Shown in pieces: positions 1-6,565 of a stretch of 21,828 bases of DNA (positions are counted from its first letter, which is position 1; each line of letters begins with the position of its first letter). Location: assembly GCA_043425375.1 (NCBI GenBank), contig JBHWQC010000099.1:1-21828 (forward strand), in the 5' to 3' direction. The DNA is from Atopostipes sp043425375. GTDB lineage: Bacteria > Bacillota > Bacilli > Lactobacillales > Carnobacteriaceae_A. The notes under the pieces were generated by a model. The model worked only from the letters and a program-made list of their open reading frames with translations, made no database searches and had not been told where the DNA came from. The position numbers and the translations under genes were made by a program.

Positions 1-83
1 CGGACATTGATCAACTTGCTCGAATTCGTCCAGAATTTTCTAAAGATGTGGGAGGCTTTAAAGAATGGCAAAAACAATTGTAA
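1..83 (+). CDS. minC: MinC septum-site inhibitor, C-terminal end (partial)
   Basis: An open frame enters from the left edge and ends at TAA 81-83, overlapping minD by 19 bases. About 26 residues are visible, including DQLARIRPEFSKDVGGF. The tail is soluble and not membrane-like, which argues against MreD. Identification rests mainly on position: in Firmicutes minC lies directly upstream of, and is often translationally coupled to, minD. MinC is the FtsZ antagonist that MinD recruits to the membrane to block division at the poles. The minD Shine-Dalgarno lies inside this coding end. The visible part is too short for domain recognition, so the call is inference from context. Confidence 0.65.
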   Translation, partial: DIDQLARIRPEFSKDVGGFKEWQKQL

Positions 84-874
84 TTACATCTGGTAAGGGT
101 GGGGTCGGAAAAACGACATCTACTGCAAATATCGGGACGGCGTTGGCCTTAAATAGCAAAAAAGTCTGTTTGATTGATATGGATATCGGCTTGCGTAATT
201 TAGATGTTGTTTTAGGTCTAGAAAACAGAATCATCTATGATATCGTCGACGTGGTGGAAGGGCGAGCCAAAATCCATCAAGCCTTAATTAAAGACAAACG
301 GTTTGATGATTTGTTGTTTTTACTTCCAGCCGCCCAACATGCCGATAAATATGCGATTACGCCTGACCAAGTGGAAGAAATCGTAGAAGAATTAGACGAA
401 TTTTATGACTATATTTTAATTGATTCACCGGCAGGTATTGAACAAGGGTTTGAAAACTCAGTGGTAGCCGCAGATCAGGCCATCATTATTACAACACCGG
501 AAATTTCAGCGATTCGAGATGCGGACCGAATTGTTGGTATTCTTGAACAACGCGATATCGAACCGCCCAAATTAGTCATCAACCGCATCCGTCGAGAAAT
601 GATGGACACGGGTGACATTATGGATGTCGAGGATATTACACGTCATTTATCTTTGGAACTGCTTGGTATTATTTATGACGATGATGAAGTCGTACGAACT
701 TCCAATCAGGGGACGCCGGTCGTGTTGAACCCGGATTTTGATTCAAGCAAGGGCTACCGCAATATCGCACGCCGAATACTTGGAGAATCTGTACCCCTTT
801 TGACGATCAAGAAAGAAGAAGAAAAGCTGCCATTTTGGAAACGACTCTTTCGCTTTGGAAAAAAAGAACAATAG
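65..874 (+). CDS. minD: Septum site-determining ATPase MinD
   Basis: This is a 269-residue ParA/MinD-family ATPase that binds membrane in its ATP dimer form and carries MinC to prevent polar Z-ring assembly. The deviant Walker A KGGVGKTT is at residues 11-18. Downstream are the family motifs IDMDIGLRNLDVVLGLE, a Walker B region with ILIDSPAGIE, and a TTPE segment. The C-terminus, about residues 257-269 (FWKRLFRFGKKEQ), is an amphipathic basic helix of the MinD membrane-targeting type. Length is normal for the family. The start at 65 is supported by GGGAGG at 50-55. It overlaps the minC end, so the two are probably translationally coupled, and a terminator follows 17 bases after the stop. No minE is visible. 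Confidence 0.96.
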   Translation: MAKTIVITSGKGGVGKTTSTANIGTALALNSKKVCLIDMDIGLRNLDVVLGLENRIIYDIVDVVEGRAKIHQALIKDKRFDDLLFLLPAAQHADKYAITPDQVEEIVEELDEFYDYILIDSPAGIEQGFENSVVAADQAIIITTPEISAIRDADRIVGILEQRDIEPPKLVINRIRREMMDTGDIMDVEDITRHLSLELLGIIYDDDEVVRTSNQGTPVVLNPDFDSSKGYRNIARRILGESVPLLTIKKEEEKLPFWKRLFRFGKKEQ

Positions 875-890
875 CAGGTATAGACATGAG

Positions 891-922
891 CCCATTTGCT
901 TCGCGAATGGGTTTTTCTTTTT
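891..922 (+). terminator. Rho-independent terminator of minCD
   Basis: A 9-bp stem pairs CCCATTTGC (891-899) with GCGAATGGG (903-911), including one G-T wobble, around a 3-base loop. It is followed by a T-rich run to 922. It lies just after minD and ends the upstream division operon. Confidence 0.88.
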
Positions 923-983
923 GTCAAAATGGGGTGGTCTCTTATACCTAATAAATTTTCGTAAAAGATAGATAACATCATCA

Positions 984-1020
984 AACAAAAAGAGACACAA
1001 CTAGCAAGAAGCTAGTCGTG
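984..1020 (-). terminator. Rho-independent terminator of the LysM deacetylase gene
   Basis: Read on the minus strand, CACGACTAGC (1020-1011) pairs with GCTAGTTGTG (1005-996) around a 5-base loop. One G-U wobble completes the 10-bp stem, and a T-rich tail runs to 984. On the plus strand the same position would be an A-C mismatch, which supports minus-strand use. Confidence 0.85.
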
Positions 1021-1057
1021 CCTCCTCGGTTTGGCTTCTAGACGCGGAGAATCAAAG

Positions 1058-2314
1058 TTATTGAATCTTTAACACTTGACCGACTCGGATCAGGTTGACA
1101 TTTTTAATCTGATTCGCACTTGCTAGTCTAGAAACGGTGGTGTTGTGGCGGCGAGCAATTGAATAAAGCGAGTCCCCAGATTTCACAGTATAGGTTTTAA
1201 CCGATGGTGCTGGTTTTGGTGCTGGCTTCGGAGCGGGAGTGCTTGCTGTCGTTCCAGGAATCTTAAGCACTTGTCCGACCCGGATGACATTTACGTTTTT
1301 AATGTTATTGGCTTGGGCCAGTTTAGAAACCGTTGTGTTGTGTCTGCGGGCAATCGCTGCTAAGGTATCGCCGCGTTTTACCGTATACGTTTTAGCGATT
1401 GGCGCTGGTTTAGGAGGCGTAGGTTTTGGTGCAGGCGCCGGTGTGGTTCCTGGAATTTTCAGTACTTGTCCCACTCGAATGACATTCACGTTTTTAATGT
1501 TGTTGGCTTGAGCGAGTTTAGCTACCGTCGTATTGTATCGTCGAGCAATTATGAATAACGTATCACCTGGTTTTACGGTATACGTTCCACCAGGGGCTGG
1601 TGTAGTAGGCGCCGGTTTACGATTCATCAATTGAGAAATCGTCACAAATTTGTAACCTTTGTTTTTAATAGCCGGAATCATACGGTCCAAAGCGGCCACT
1701 GTATTGGTTGCTGCACCGGTATGCATTAAGACGATAGCACCTGGCTGCAGGCCATTCATTACACGGTTGTAGATAGTCGTGGCTGAGTTACCGGTCCAGT
1801 CTAACGTATCAATGGTCCAATGGAAAGTGTAGGTGTACCCTGCATTCCCAACGGTATTTAAAACAGCTTGGTTGGTCGCGCCATACGGGGCTCTAAAATA
1901 AGGTTTTGTCGATTTACCGGTCATGTTTTTAACGATCGTTTCTGTACGTGAAAGCTGACTTCTCATTTCGTTAGCGAATACTTTTGTAAAGTCAGGGTGG
2001 TTGTAAGAGTGGTTACCAATGTCATGTCCTTTACTTACAGTTTGTCGAATAAGAGAAGGGTGTCTTTCAGCGGCCGAACCGGTTAAAAAGAAAGTGGCTT
2101 TCACATTATGCTTGTCGAGCACTTGCAGAATGCGGGAATAGCTGCCACCATCGGAACCATCATCAATGGTTAAGGCGATCACTTTTTCGTTCGTGTTGCC
2201 TTTTGTAATAAATTTAGAGGATGCAGCGGATGCCATAGGAGCTATTGAGAGGAAGAAAAGGAGAGCGATTAGAGTAATAGATAGGAAATTACGAAAAATG
2301 AGTGTCTTTTTCAT
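1058..2314 (-). CDS. Secreted polysaccharide deacetylase (NodB/CE4) with three C-terminal LysM repeats
   Basis: The product is a secreted cell-wall enzyme expected to N-deacetylate peptidoglycan or another N-acetylated glycan. Numbered from the upstream ATG at 2317, residues 1-31 are a signal peptide with an ASA-A type cleavage region. The NodB domain spans about 45-230. It has motif 1 TIDDG (D52, D53), the metal-binding HSYNH (H103, H107), RAPYG (142-146), a DTLDW segment and IVLMHTG. Three 44-residue LysM domains follow at about 246-289, 311-354 and 376-419, separated by Pro/Ala/Lys-rich linkers, and should anchor the enzyme to peptidoglycan. Two ATGs are adjacent; the one at 2314 is preferred because GAGGGG (2325-2320) is better spaced from it. 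The gene is a single-gene unit with its own promoter and terminator. The substrate cannot be settled from sequence. Confidence 0.92.
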   Translation of the reverse strand: MKKTLIFRNFLSITLIALLFFLSIAPMASAASSKFITKGNTNEKVIALTIDDGSDGGSYSRILQVLDKHNVKATFFLTGSAAERHPSLIRQTVSKGHDIGNHSYNHPDFTKVFANEMRSQLSRTETIVKNMTGKSTKPYFRAPYGATNQAVLNTVGNAGYTYTFHWTIDTLDWTGNSATTIYNRVMNGLQPGAIVLMHTGAATNTVAALDRMIPAIKNKGYKFVTISQLMNRKPAPTTPAPGGTYTVKPGDTLFIIARRYNTTVAKLAQANNIKNVNVIRVGQVLKIPGTTPAPAPKPTPPKPAPIAKTYTVKRGDTLAAIARRHNTTVSKLAQANNIKNVNVIRVGQVLKIPGTTASTPAPKPAPKPAPSVKTYTVKSGDSLYSIARRHNTTVSRLASANQIKNVNLIRVGQVLKIQ

Positions 2315-2331
2315 CATAACCCCTCATTTCC

Positions 2332-2349
2332 ATGCTGAAGGTTCAGCAT
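2332..2349. promoter_or_regulatory. Perfect inverted repeat in the leader of the LysM deacetylase gene
   Basis: ATGCTGAA and TTCAGCAT form a perfect 8-bp inverted repeat with only GG between them. It lies between the promoter (2395-2423) and the start codon of the minus-strand deacetylase, just before its Shine-Dalgarno. The two-base centre suits a dimeric repressor operator better than an RNA hairpin. No regulator is identified. Confidence 0.4.
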
Positions 2350-2394
2350 TATGTACCAGGGAGATGAACATATAGCCCCTATTTGTTCACCTTT

Positions 2395-2423
2395 ATTATA
2401 CGCCTGTTTCTCACTTCTGTAAA
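2395..2423 (-). promoter_or_regulatory. Sigma-A type promoter of the LysM deacetylase gene
   Basis: On the minus strand TTTACA (2423-2418), a 17-base spacer and a perfect TATAAT (2400-2395) form a near-consensus vegetative promoter. It predicts a leader of about 75 bases that contains the inverted repeat at 2332-2349. Confidence 0.82.
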
Positions 2424-2484
2424 TATTAAAAGCCGATTAAAACGTAAATAATATCACTTTTTATAGGTATGCGAAAAATAGTGT

Positions 2485-2513
2485 TTGACGTGCATGGTGA
2501 ATGTTGGTATAAT
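2485..2513 (+). promoter_or_regulatory. Sigma-A type promoter of the rplU-prp-rpmA operon
   Basis: TTGACG (2485-2490), a 17-base spacer and TATAAT (2508-2513) form a near-consensus vegetative promoter. Transcription should begin near 2520, just upstream of the L21 leader structure. Confidence 0.88.
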
Positions 2514-2519
2514 ACTTGC

Positions 2520-2616
2520 GTTGTATTTGTGCAGACTCACATCTACAACCGCTCGTATATAAGTCTACAAGTGCAAGAAACAGCCACTTATAACGGCGAG
2601 TCTTAGATATTAATCA
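2520..2616 (+). ncRNA. L21 leader (ribosomal protein autoregulatory 5' UTR)
   Basis: The roughly 115-base leader between the promoter and rplU folds into nested pairings. AGACTC (2533-2538) pairs with GAGTCT (2598-2603), CCG (2549-2551) with CGG (2594-2596), and TATAAGT (2558-2564) with ACTTATA (2586-2592). A structured leader in front of rplU is a known Firmicute element (L21 leader, Rfam), thought to mediate feedback by the ribosomal protein. The pairings are seen in the sequence; assignment to the named family rests on position and overall shape. Confidence 0.75.
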
Positions 2617-2633
2617 TAGGAGGTGCAACAAAT

Positions 2634-2942
2634 ATGTATGCAATTATTCAAACAGGCGGAAAACAATTTTCAGTTGAAGAAGGACAAGAAATTTACGTTG
2701 AAAAGTTAGCTGGCGAAGCTGGTGACACTGTAACGTTTGACGAAGTGTTATTTGTTGGTGGAGACGAATCTAAATTCGGTACACCACTAGTAGATGGCGC
2801 AAATGTTGAAGCAACAATTGAAAAACACGGTCGTGCGAAAAAAGTGACAACTTACCGTTACTTACGTCGTAAAGACTCACACCGTAAACAAGGACACCGT
2901 CAACCTTATACAAAATTAACGATTTCAAAAATTAACGCATAA
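2634..2942 (+). CDS. rplU: 50S ribosomal protein L21
   Basis: This 102-residue protein is a full-length bL21 of the large ribosomal subunit, where it binds 23S rRNA. The N-terminus YAIIQTGGKQFSVEEG and the basic C-terminal segment with YRYLRRKDSHRKQGHRQPYT are family signatures. The start at 2634 follows a strong Shine-Dalgarno, AGGAGGTG, at about 2619-2626. It is first in the rplU-prp-rpmA operon and is preceded by a leader RNA. The initiation region GGAGGTGCAACAAATATG is repeated with one change in front of rpmA, which suggests matched translation of the two ribosomal proteins. Confidence 0.98.
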   Translation: MYAIIQTGGKQFSVEEGQEIYVEKLAGEAGDTVTFDEVLFVGGDESKFGTPLVDGANVEATIEKHGRAKKVTTYRYLRRKDSHRKQGHRQPYTKLTISKINA

Positions 2943-2955
2943 GAAGTGATGATTC

Positions 2956-3291
2956 ATGATTCATGCGCATTTTGAAACAACTGACGAACAATATAAAAGA
3001 TTTACACTTTCTGGTCACGCAGATTCTGGACCTTATGGACACGATTTAGTGTGTGCTGCGGTCTCAGCTCTGACAATTGGTACAGCGAATAATTTATCGC
3101 GCATTGCATCTATTGAACCAGAAATTGACGCAGACGAAGAAGAAGGCGGTTTTTTAGAAGTTGTGCTGCCTCAAGTGGATGAAGAAACGCATCTAGAGAC
3201 CGCACAAATTTTACTAGCGAATCTCTATTTTTCTTTGTTAGATATTCAAGAAGAATATGGAGAGTTTCTCTCCGTATCTAAATCCGATTAA
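2956..3291 (+). CDS. prp: Ribosomal-processing cysteine protease Prp (YsxB)
   Basis: This 111-residue protein belongs to the Prp/YsxB family, which removes the N-terminal extension of ribosomal protein L27 in Firmicutes. The expected catalytic dyad is present: H21 in LSGHADSG and C33 in HDLVCAAVSAL, with the Gly-rich loop between. The acidic body (DADEEEGGFLEV) is typical. It sits 13 bases after rplU and 43 bases before rpmA, its substrate gene, exactly as in the conserved L21-Prp-L27 cluster. The Shine-Dalgarno is weak (GAAGTG), so the enzyme may be made at lower level than its ribosomal neighbours, which suits a protease. An overlapping ATG at 2949-2951 is in another frame. Confidence 0.93.
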   Translation: MIHAHFETTDEQYKRFTLSGHADSGPYGHDLVCAAVSALTIGTANNLSRIASIEPEIDADEEEGGFLEVVLPQVDEETHLETAQILLANLYFSLLDIQEEYGEFLSVSKSD

Positions 3292-3334
3292 AAGAACATA
3301 AATCTAGCTTACAAGTAATGGAGGTGCAACCAAT

Positions 3335-3619
3335 ATGTTGAAAATGAACTTACAATTTTTCGCTACTAAAAAAGGTGGTGGATCGACTCAAAACGGTCGT
3401 GATTCTCACTCAAAGCGTTTAGGTGCGAAAACAGGTGACGGACAAACAGTTACAGGTGGATCCATTTTATACCGTCAGCGTGGTACAAAAGTTTACCCAG
3501 GCGAGAACGTTGGCCGCGGGGGAGACGATACATTATTTGCTAAAATTGATGGGGTTGTGAAATTCGAACGTCGTGGACGCGGCAAAAAACAAGTTTCTGT
3601 CTACCCGGTAGCAAATTAA
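3335..3619 (+). CDS. rpmA: 50S ribosomal protein L27 with Prp-cleaved N-terminal extension
   Basis: This 94-residue bL27 sits near the peptidyl-transferase centre. It begins MLKMNLQFFATKKGGGST. The first nine residues match the Firmicute extension that Prp cuts after the second Phe, leaving a mature protein starting ATKKGGGS. The rest (NGRDSHSKRLGAKTGDGQ, GSILYRQRGTKVYPGENVG) is strongly conserved L27. The start at 3335 is supported by GGAGGTG at 3320-3326. It is the last gene of the operon and is followed by a terminator. Confidence 0.98.
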   Translation: MLKMNLQFFATKKGGGSTQNGRDSHSKRLGAKTGDGQTVTGGSILYRQRGTKVYPGENVGRGGDDTLFAKIDGVVKFERRGRGKKQVSVYPVAN

Positions 3620-3634
3620 ATAAACAACAAATTA

Positions 3635-3671
3635 GATCACAGCTCGGTATTGACGGGATGTGGTCTTTTTT
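3635..3671 (+). terminator. Terminator of the rplU-prp-rpmA operon
   Basis: GATCACA (3635-3641) pairs with TGTGGTC (3659-3665), with one G-U wobble. The intervening bases allow only partial inner pairing. A run of T follows from 3666. It lies 15 bases after the rpmA stop. Confidence 0.72.
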
Positions 3672-3683
3672 AGTCAAAATAGC

Positions 3684-3712
3684 TTGTTGATTTTTTGCAA
3701 ATACGTTATGAT
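3684..3712 (+). promoter_or_regulatory. Probable promoter of the methyltransferase-ackA unit
   Basis: TTGTTG (3684-3689), a 17-base spacer and TATGAT (3707-3712) resemble a sigma-A promoter with a weak -35 box. It lies just after the rpmA terminator and about 50 bases before the start codon. No good CcpA site was seen here, although ackA is often under carbon control in relatives. Confidence 0.6.
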
Positions 3713-3764
3713 ACTAATTGTTGCGAAGAATCGATTGGCCCAAATAGTAAAGGTGTGAAAAATT

Positions 3765-4775
3765 GTGGGAACTTCTGCTATGGATTTGTTTCACACGTTA
3801 GATAAATCATCGAAAATATTAGTGGATGCTTTAGAACTGCCTTATTTGGAAGCGCTCATCCATACGGCTGAAAACTTAATTGATGGCGGAACGGTTTATA
3901 ATGAAGACAATGTACTGGCTAATGAAACAGTTGAAGCGTTAGAAACGCTATACACAGACATTCAATTAGAAAAGATAGAGCCGGAAATCATTCGCCAAGG
4001 CATGCAGCTCGCTTTATTGCGCGGGATGAAGGAAGACTATGTTCAACCGAATCATCAAATGACTCCCGATTCGATTGGGTCTTTAATTGCATACCTTATT
4101 GAAATTATCGCCGAGCCGAAAGGTGAAATTCAACTGACCGATTTATCAGTTGGAACAGGAAATTTACTGTTAACCATTCACCATTTCTTAAAGCAAGCAC
4201 CCAATCGCGAAATTAGTCTGTCTGGTGTAGACAATGATGAATTGATGCTGTCGCTTGCTTCGACAAATTCAACGATTCAACGTACACCCATCAATTTGCT
4301 CTACCAAGATGCGTTGATGAATTTACTCTTGCAACCTGCTGATGTGATGGTATCTGATTTACCGATTGGCTATTATCCATTGGAAGAACGATTAACCAAT
4401 TATCAAACCCAGTTTGAAGGAAAAGAAGAGCAATCTTACAGTCATTTTTTATTGATTGAACAAGCATTTAACTATCTAAAAGAAGATGGCTACGGTTTTT
4501 TCTTGCTCCCAAGCAATGTGTTTGATGATGCAAAGGTCTCGGTCTTAATTAACTTTTTACAAGAAGTGGGTTATGTGCAGGGAGTGATTCAACTGCCACG
4601 GGAAATCTTCGCAAGTGAAGCCTCACGGAAGTCCGTATTTGTTGTCCAGAAAAAAGGACCACATGCGAAACAAATGGGCGATGTTTTATTAAGCAATGCA
4701 CCCGATTTTAAAGATTTTGAAGCGATGAAGTCTTTTCTGGGTGAAATCACAAAATGGAAAAAAGAAAATAAATAA
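3765..4775 (+). CDS. ytxK: Class I SAM-dependent methyltransferase, YtxK-like
   Basis: This 336-residue protein resembles the N6-adenine DNA methylase fold seen in YtxK proteins, which are encoded next to ackA in many Firmicutes. A SAM-binding motif I (DLSVGTGNLLLTIH) is near residue 126. A motif IV-like SDLPIGYYP is near residue 197, standing in for the NPPY catalytic motif of adenine methyltransferases. The N-terminal third is helical and acidic. No target-recognition domain or restriction partner is present, so it is unlikely to belong to a restriction-modification system; the substrate is unknown. The start is GTG at 3765 with AAAGGTG about 8 bases upstream; an ATG at 3780 is an alternative. 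ackA follows 19 bases after the stop. Confidence 0.85.
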   Translation: MGTSAMDLFHTLDKSSKILVDALELPYLEALIHTAENLIDGGTVYNEDNVLANETVEALETLYTDIQLEKIEPEIIRQGMQLALLRGMKEDYVQPNHQMTPDSIGSLIAYLIEIIAEPKGEIQLTDLSVGTGNLLLTIHHFLKQAPNREISLSGVDNDELMLSLASTNSTIQRTPINLLYQDALMNLLLQPADVMVSDLPIGYYPLEERLTNYQTQFEGKEEQSYSHFLLIEQAFNYLKEDGYGFFLLPSNVFDDAKVSVLINFLQEVGYVQGVIQLPREIFASEASRKSVFVVQKKGPHAKQMGDVLLSNAPDFKDFEAMKSFLGEITKWKKENK

Positions 4776-4794
4776 ACTTTTGGAGGAAAATATT

Positions 4795-5997
4795 ATGGCA
4801 AAAACAATGGCGATTAACGCTGGTAGCTCAAGTTTAAAGTGGACACTGTATGAAATGCCGGCTGAAGAAACAATTGCATCAGGAATTTTCGAGCGAATTG
4901 GATTAAATGATTCAATCTTTACGATTAAATACAATGATGGCGAGAAGTATGAAGATGTTTTAGACATCGACAATCATGAAATTGCTGTCGAGTTACTGCT
5001 TGAAAAGTTAGACGAATTAGGCATTTTAGAAGACATTAACGATATCGAAGGTGTCGGACACCGAGTCGTTGCTGGTGGAGAACTCTTTAGTGAGTCTGCT
5101 TTAATCACAGATGAAGTGATTGAGCAAATTGAAAGCTTAAACGAGCTTGCGCCTCTACATAACCCCGCAAACGTTACGGGAATCCGTGCATTTAAAAAGG
5201 TATTGCCGGACATTACAAGTGTGGCGGTGTTTGATACATCATTCCACCAAACGATGCCAGAAGTAAACTATCTATACAGTTTACCGTATGAATACTATGA
5301 AGACTTTGATGCGCGTAAATACGGCGCACACGGAACAAGTCACCAATACGTTGCCGAACGCGCAGCTGAAATGGTCGGCCGTCCTCTTGAAGACTTGAAA
5401 GTAATTACGTTGCATTTAGGAAATGGTGCATCGATTACAGCCGTTGAGAACGGAAAATCCATTGATACTTCTATGGGCTTTACACCATTAGCAGGCGTGA
5501 CAATGGGTACACGTACAGGAGATATTGATGCGTCCTTGATTCCATATTTAATGGAAAAACTTGAACTCACAGATGTTCAAGAAATGATCGACATTTTCAA
5601 TAACGAATCGGGTCTTAAAGGAATTTCAGGCGTTTCAAGTGACATGCGTGACTTGGAAGAAGCAGAAGCAAATGGCAATAAGCGCGCCGAAATGGCGTTA
5701 CGCATTTTTGAAGACCGTGTCCGCAACTACATTGGCCAATACATGGTCAAAATGGAAGGTGTAGACGTGATCGTCTTTACTGCTGGTATTGGTGAAAATG
5801 CACCCGCAACACGTGCAAATATCATTAAAAACTTGGGCTTCTTAGGCATTGAGTTGGATGAAGAATTAAACAATGTGCGTGGAGTAGAGCGTGTCATTTC
5901 AACTGAAGATTCGAAAGCACAAATCTTGTTAATTCCTACAGATGAAGAATTAGTCATCGCCCGTGATGTTGAGCATTTTAAAAATTCAGAGAATTAA
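4795..5997 (+). CDS. ackA: Acetate kinase
   Basis: This cytosolic 400-residue enzyme interconverts acetyl phosphate + ADP and acetate + ATP, the energy-yielding end of mixed-acid or heterolactic fermentation. Family signatures are clear: INAGSSSLKW at the N-terminus, GHRVVAGG, VFDTSFHQTMP, YGAHGTSHQYV, HLGNGASI, GFTPLAGVTMGTRTGDID and FTAGIGENAP. The frame is open from 4741, inside the upstream gene. ATG 4795 is the real start, because a strong TTGGAGGAAAA precedes it and the family N-terminus (MAKTMAINAGSSS) begins there. It is cotranscribed with the YtxK-like gene and followed by a strong terminator. No pta is nearby. Confidence 0.98.
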   Translation: MAKTMAINAGSSSLKWTLYEMPAEETIASGIFERIGLNDSIFTIKYNDGEKYEDVLDIDNHEIAVELLLEKLDELGILEDINDIEGVGHRVVAGGELFSESALITDEVIEQIESLNELAPLHNPANVTGIRAFKKVLPDITSVAVFDTSFHQTMPEVNYLYSLPYEYYEDFDARKYGAHGTSHQYVAERAAEMVGRPLEDLKVITLHLGNGASITAVENGKSIDTSMGFTPLAGVTMGTRTGDIDASLIPYLMEKLELTDVQEMIDIFNNESGLKGISGVSSDMRDLEEAEANGNKRAEMALRIFEDRVRNYIGQYMVKMEGVDVIVFTAGIGENAPATRANIIKNLGFLGIELDEELNNVRGVERVISTEDSKAQILLIPTDEELVIARDVEHFKNSEN

Positions 5998-6013
5998 TTA
6001 AAAGTTGCACATG

Positions 6014-6045
6014 AAAATCAACTCTGGAAAGAGTTGATTTTTTTG
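6014..6045 (+). terminator. Rho-independent terminator of ackA
   Basis: AAATCAACTC pairs perfectly with GAGTTGATTT around a 6-base loop, followed by a run of T. It begins 16 bases after the ackA stop. Confidence 0.92.
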
Positions 6046-6150
6046 TCTTATAAGGGATTATAAAAAATTATCATTGACGGAGTCGATAAAAAAGAGGCTG
6101 TGAGAGGATAACCCGAAAGAGTTTATTGAACAAGAGTGAGAAAAGCAAGC

Positions 6151-6328
6151 TCTACGAAATGAAATCTTCTTTCGCGTCGCACGAATTCAATTTTGCGACG
6201 CCAGTCTGTATTTCGTTGCGCACTGCATTCAGTCTTGCGACATGAAATGAGCAATCGTGTCGCACGGATTGAATTCTACGACACCAATCTGTATTTCGTT
6301 CTCTCAGGGGACAAATTAGTCGCTTTAT
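6151..6328 (+). repeat. Dispersed intergenic repeat, copy A (two-unit, hairpin-forming)
   Basis: This 178-base noncoding element matches 18183-18357 on the same strand. By hand alignment the first 150 bases pair without gaps at about 106 identical positions; the last 25-28 bases match more loosely (ATTAGTCGCTTTAT against ATTTAGTCGTTCAT). Inside it, a unit from about 6172 recurs 83 bases later. The core TTTCGnnnCGCAC recurs at 41- and 42-base steps (variable triplets at 6175, 6216 and 6258). TGCGACA and TGTCGCA form a perfect inverted pair within it. It lies downstream of the ackA terminator. A 72-codon minus-strand frame over it has no visible equivalent in copy B. I do not recognise the family. 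Confidence 0.8.
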
Positions 6329-6464
6329 AAGGCAGGAATATTTACTTACATTATCAACCATTTTTCCCAAAGAGAATCCAGGAAGATGGCTTCTGTTTGC
6401 CTATAGGTTAGGGATTAAACCTTCTTAAAAAGAACAAAAAATCTTCAGTTTCAAACCATTACGA
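6329..6464. other. Intergenic stretch with no recognised gene
   Basis: Between repeat copy A and the ABC operon promoter I see no credible coding frame. Short inverted repeats occur (AGGTT...AACCT around 6407-6423), and the sequence is AT-rich toward the right. It may contain upstream regulatory sites of the ABC operon, but no motif can be named. Confidence 0.4.
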
Positions 6465-6493
6465 TTGAATATAAAAAGAAGAAGGAGTATTCT
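6465..6493 (+). promoter_or_regulatory. Candidate promoter of the sugar ABC operon
   Basis: TTGAAT (6465-6470), a 17-base spacer and TATTCT (6488-6493) give four of six matches in each box at ideal spacing. Transcription would begin near 6500, right at the hairpin 6502-6539. An overlapping TATAAA at 6470 lacks a good -35 box. Confidence 0.45.
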
Positions 6494-6501
6494 ATAGAAG
6501 A

Positions 6502-6539
6502 AGCAGTATAGTCCTTTAAAGACTTACTGGGCTTTTTTT
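6502..6539 (+). terminator. Terminator-like hairpin in the leader of the ABC operon
   Basis: AGTA-T-AGTC (6504-6512) pairs with GACTTACT (6521-6528) with one bulged T, and AGC/GCT can extend the stem. A run of seven T follows to 6539. It ends only about 27 bases before the lipoprotein start codon. With the candidate promoter at 6465-6493 the hairpin would sit at the extreme 5' end of the mRNA. It could be an attenuator, a 5' stabilising hairpin, or the end of a separate short transcript. Confidence 0.55.
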
Positions 6540-6565
6540 ACATAAAAAAGAAAGTGGGAGTGGTT

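Noticed and set aside
743..1000. Two minus-strand frames opposite the minD end
   Set aside because: They are Lys/Phe-rich shadows that cross two terminators and have no family resemblance.
4741..4794. Upstream in-frame extension of ackA
   Set aside because: It overlaps the methyltransferase end, has no ribosome binding site of its own, and adds 18 residues before the conserved family start that follows a strong Shine-Dalgarno.
6085..6110. AAAAAAGAGGCTGTG, resembling insertion sequence end fragments
   Set aside because: There is no transposase remnant, matching inverted end or target duplication in the window.
6152..6370. 72-codon minus-strand open frame over repeat copy A
   Set aside because: It covers the noncoding repeat, has no visible equivalent in copy B and no promoter, so it is probably a chance frame.
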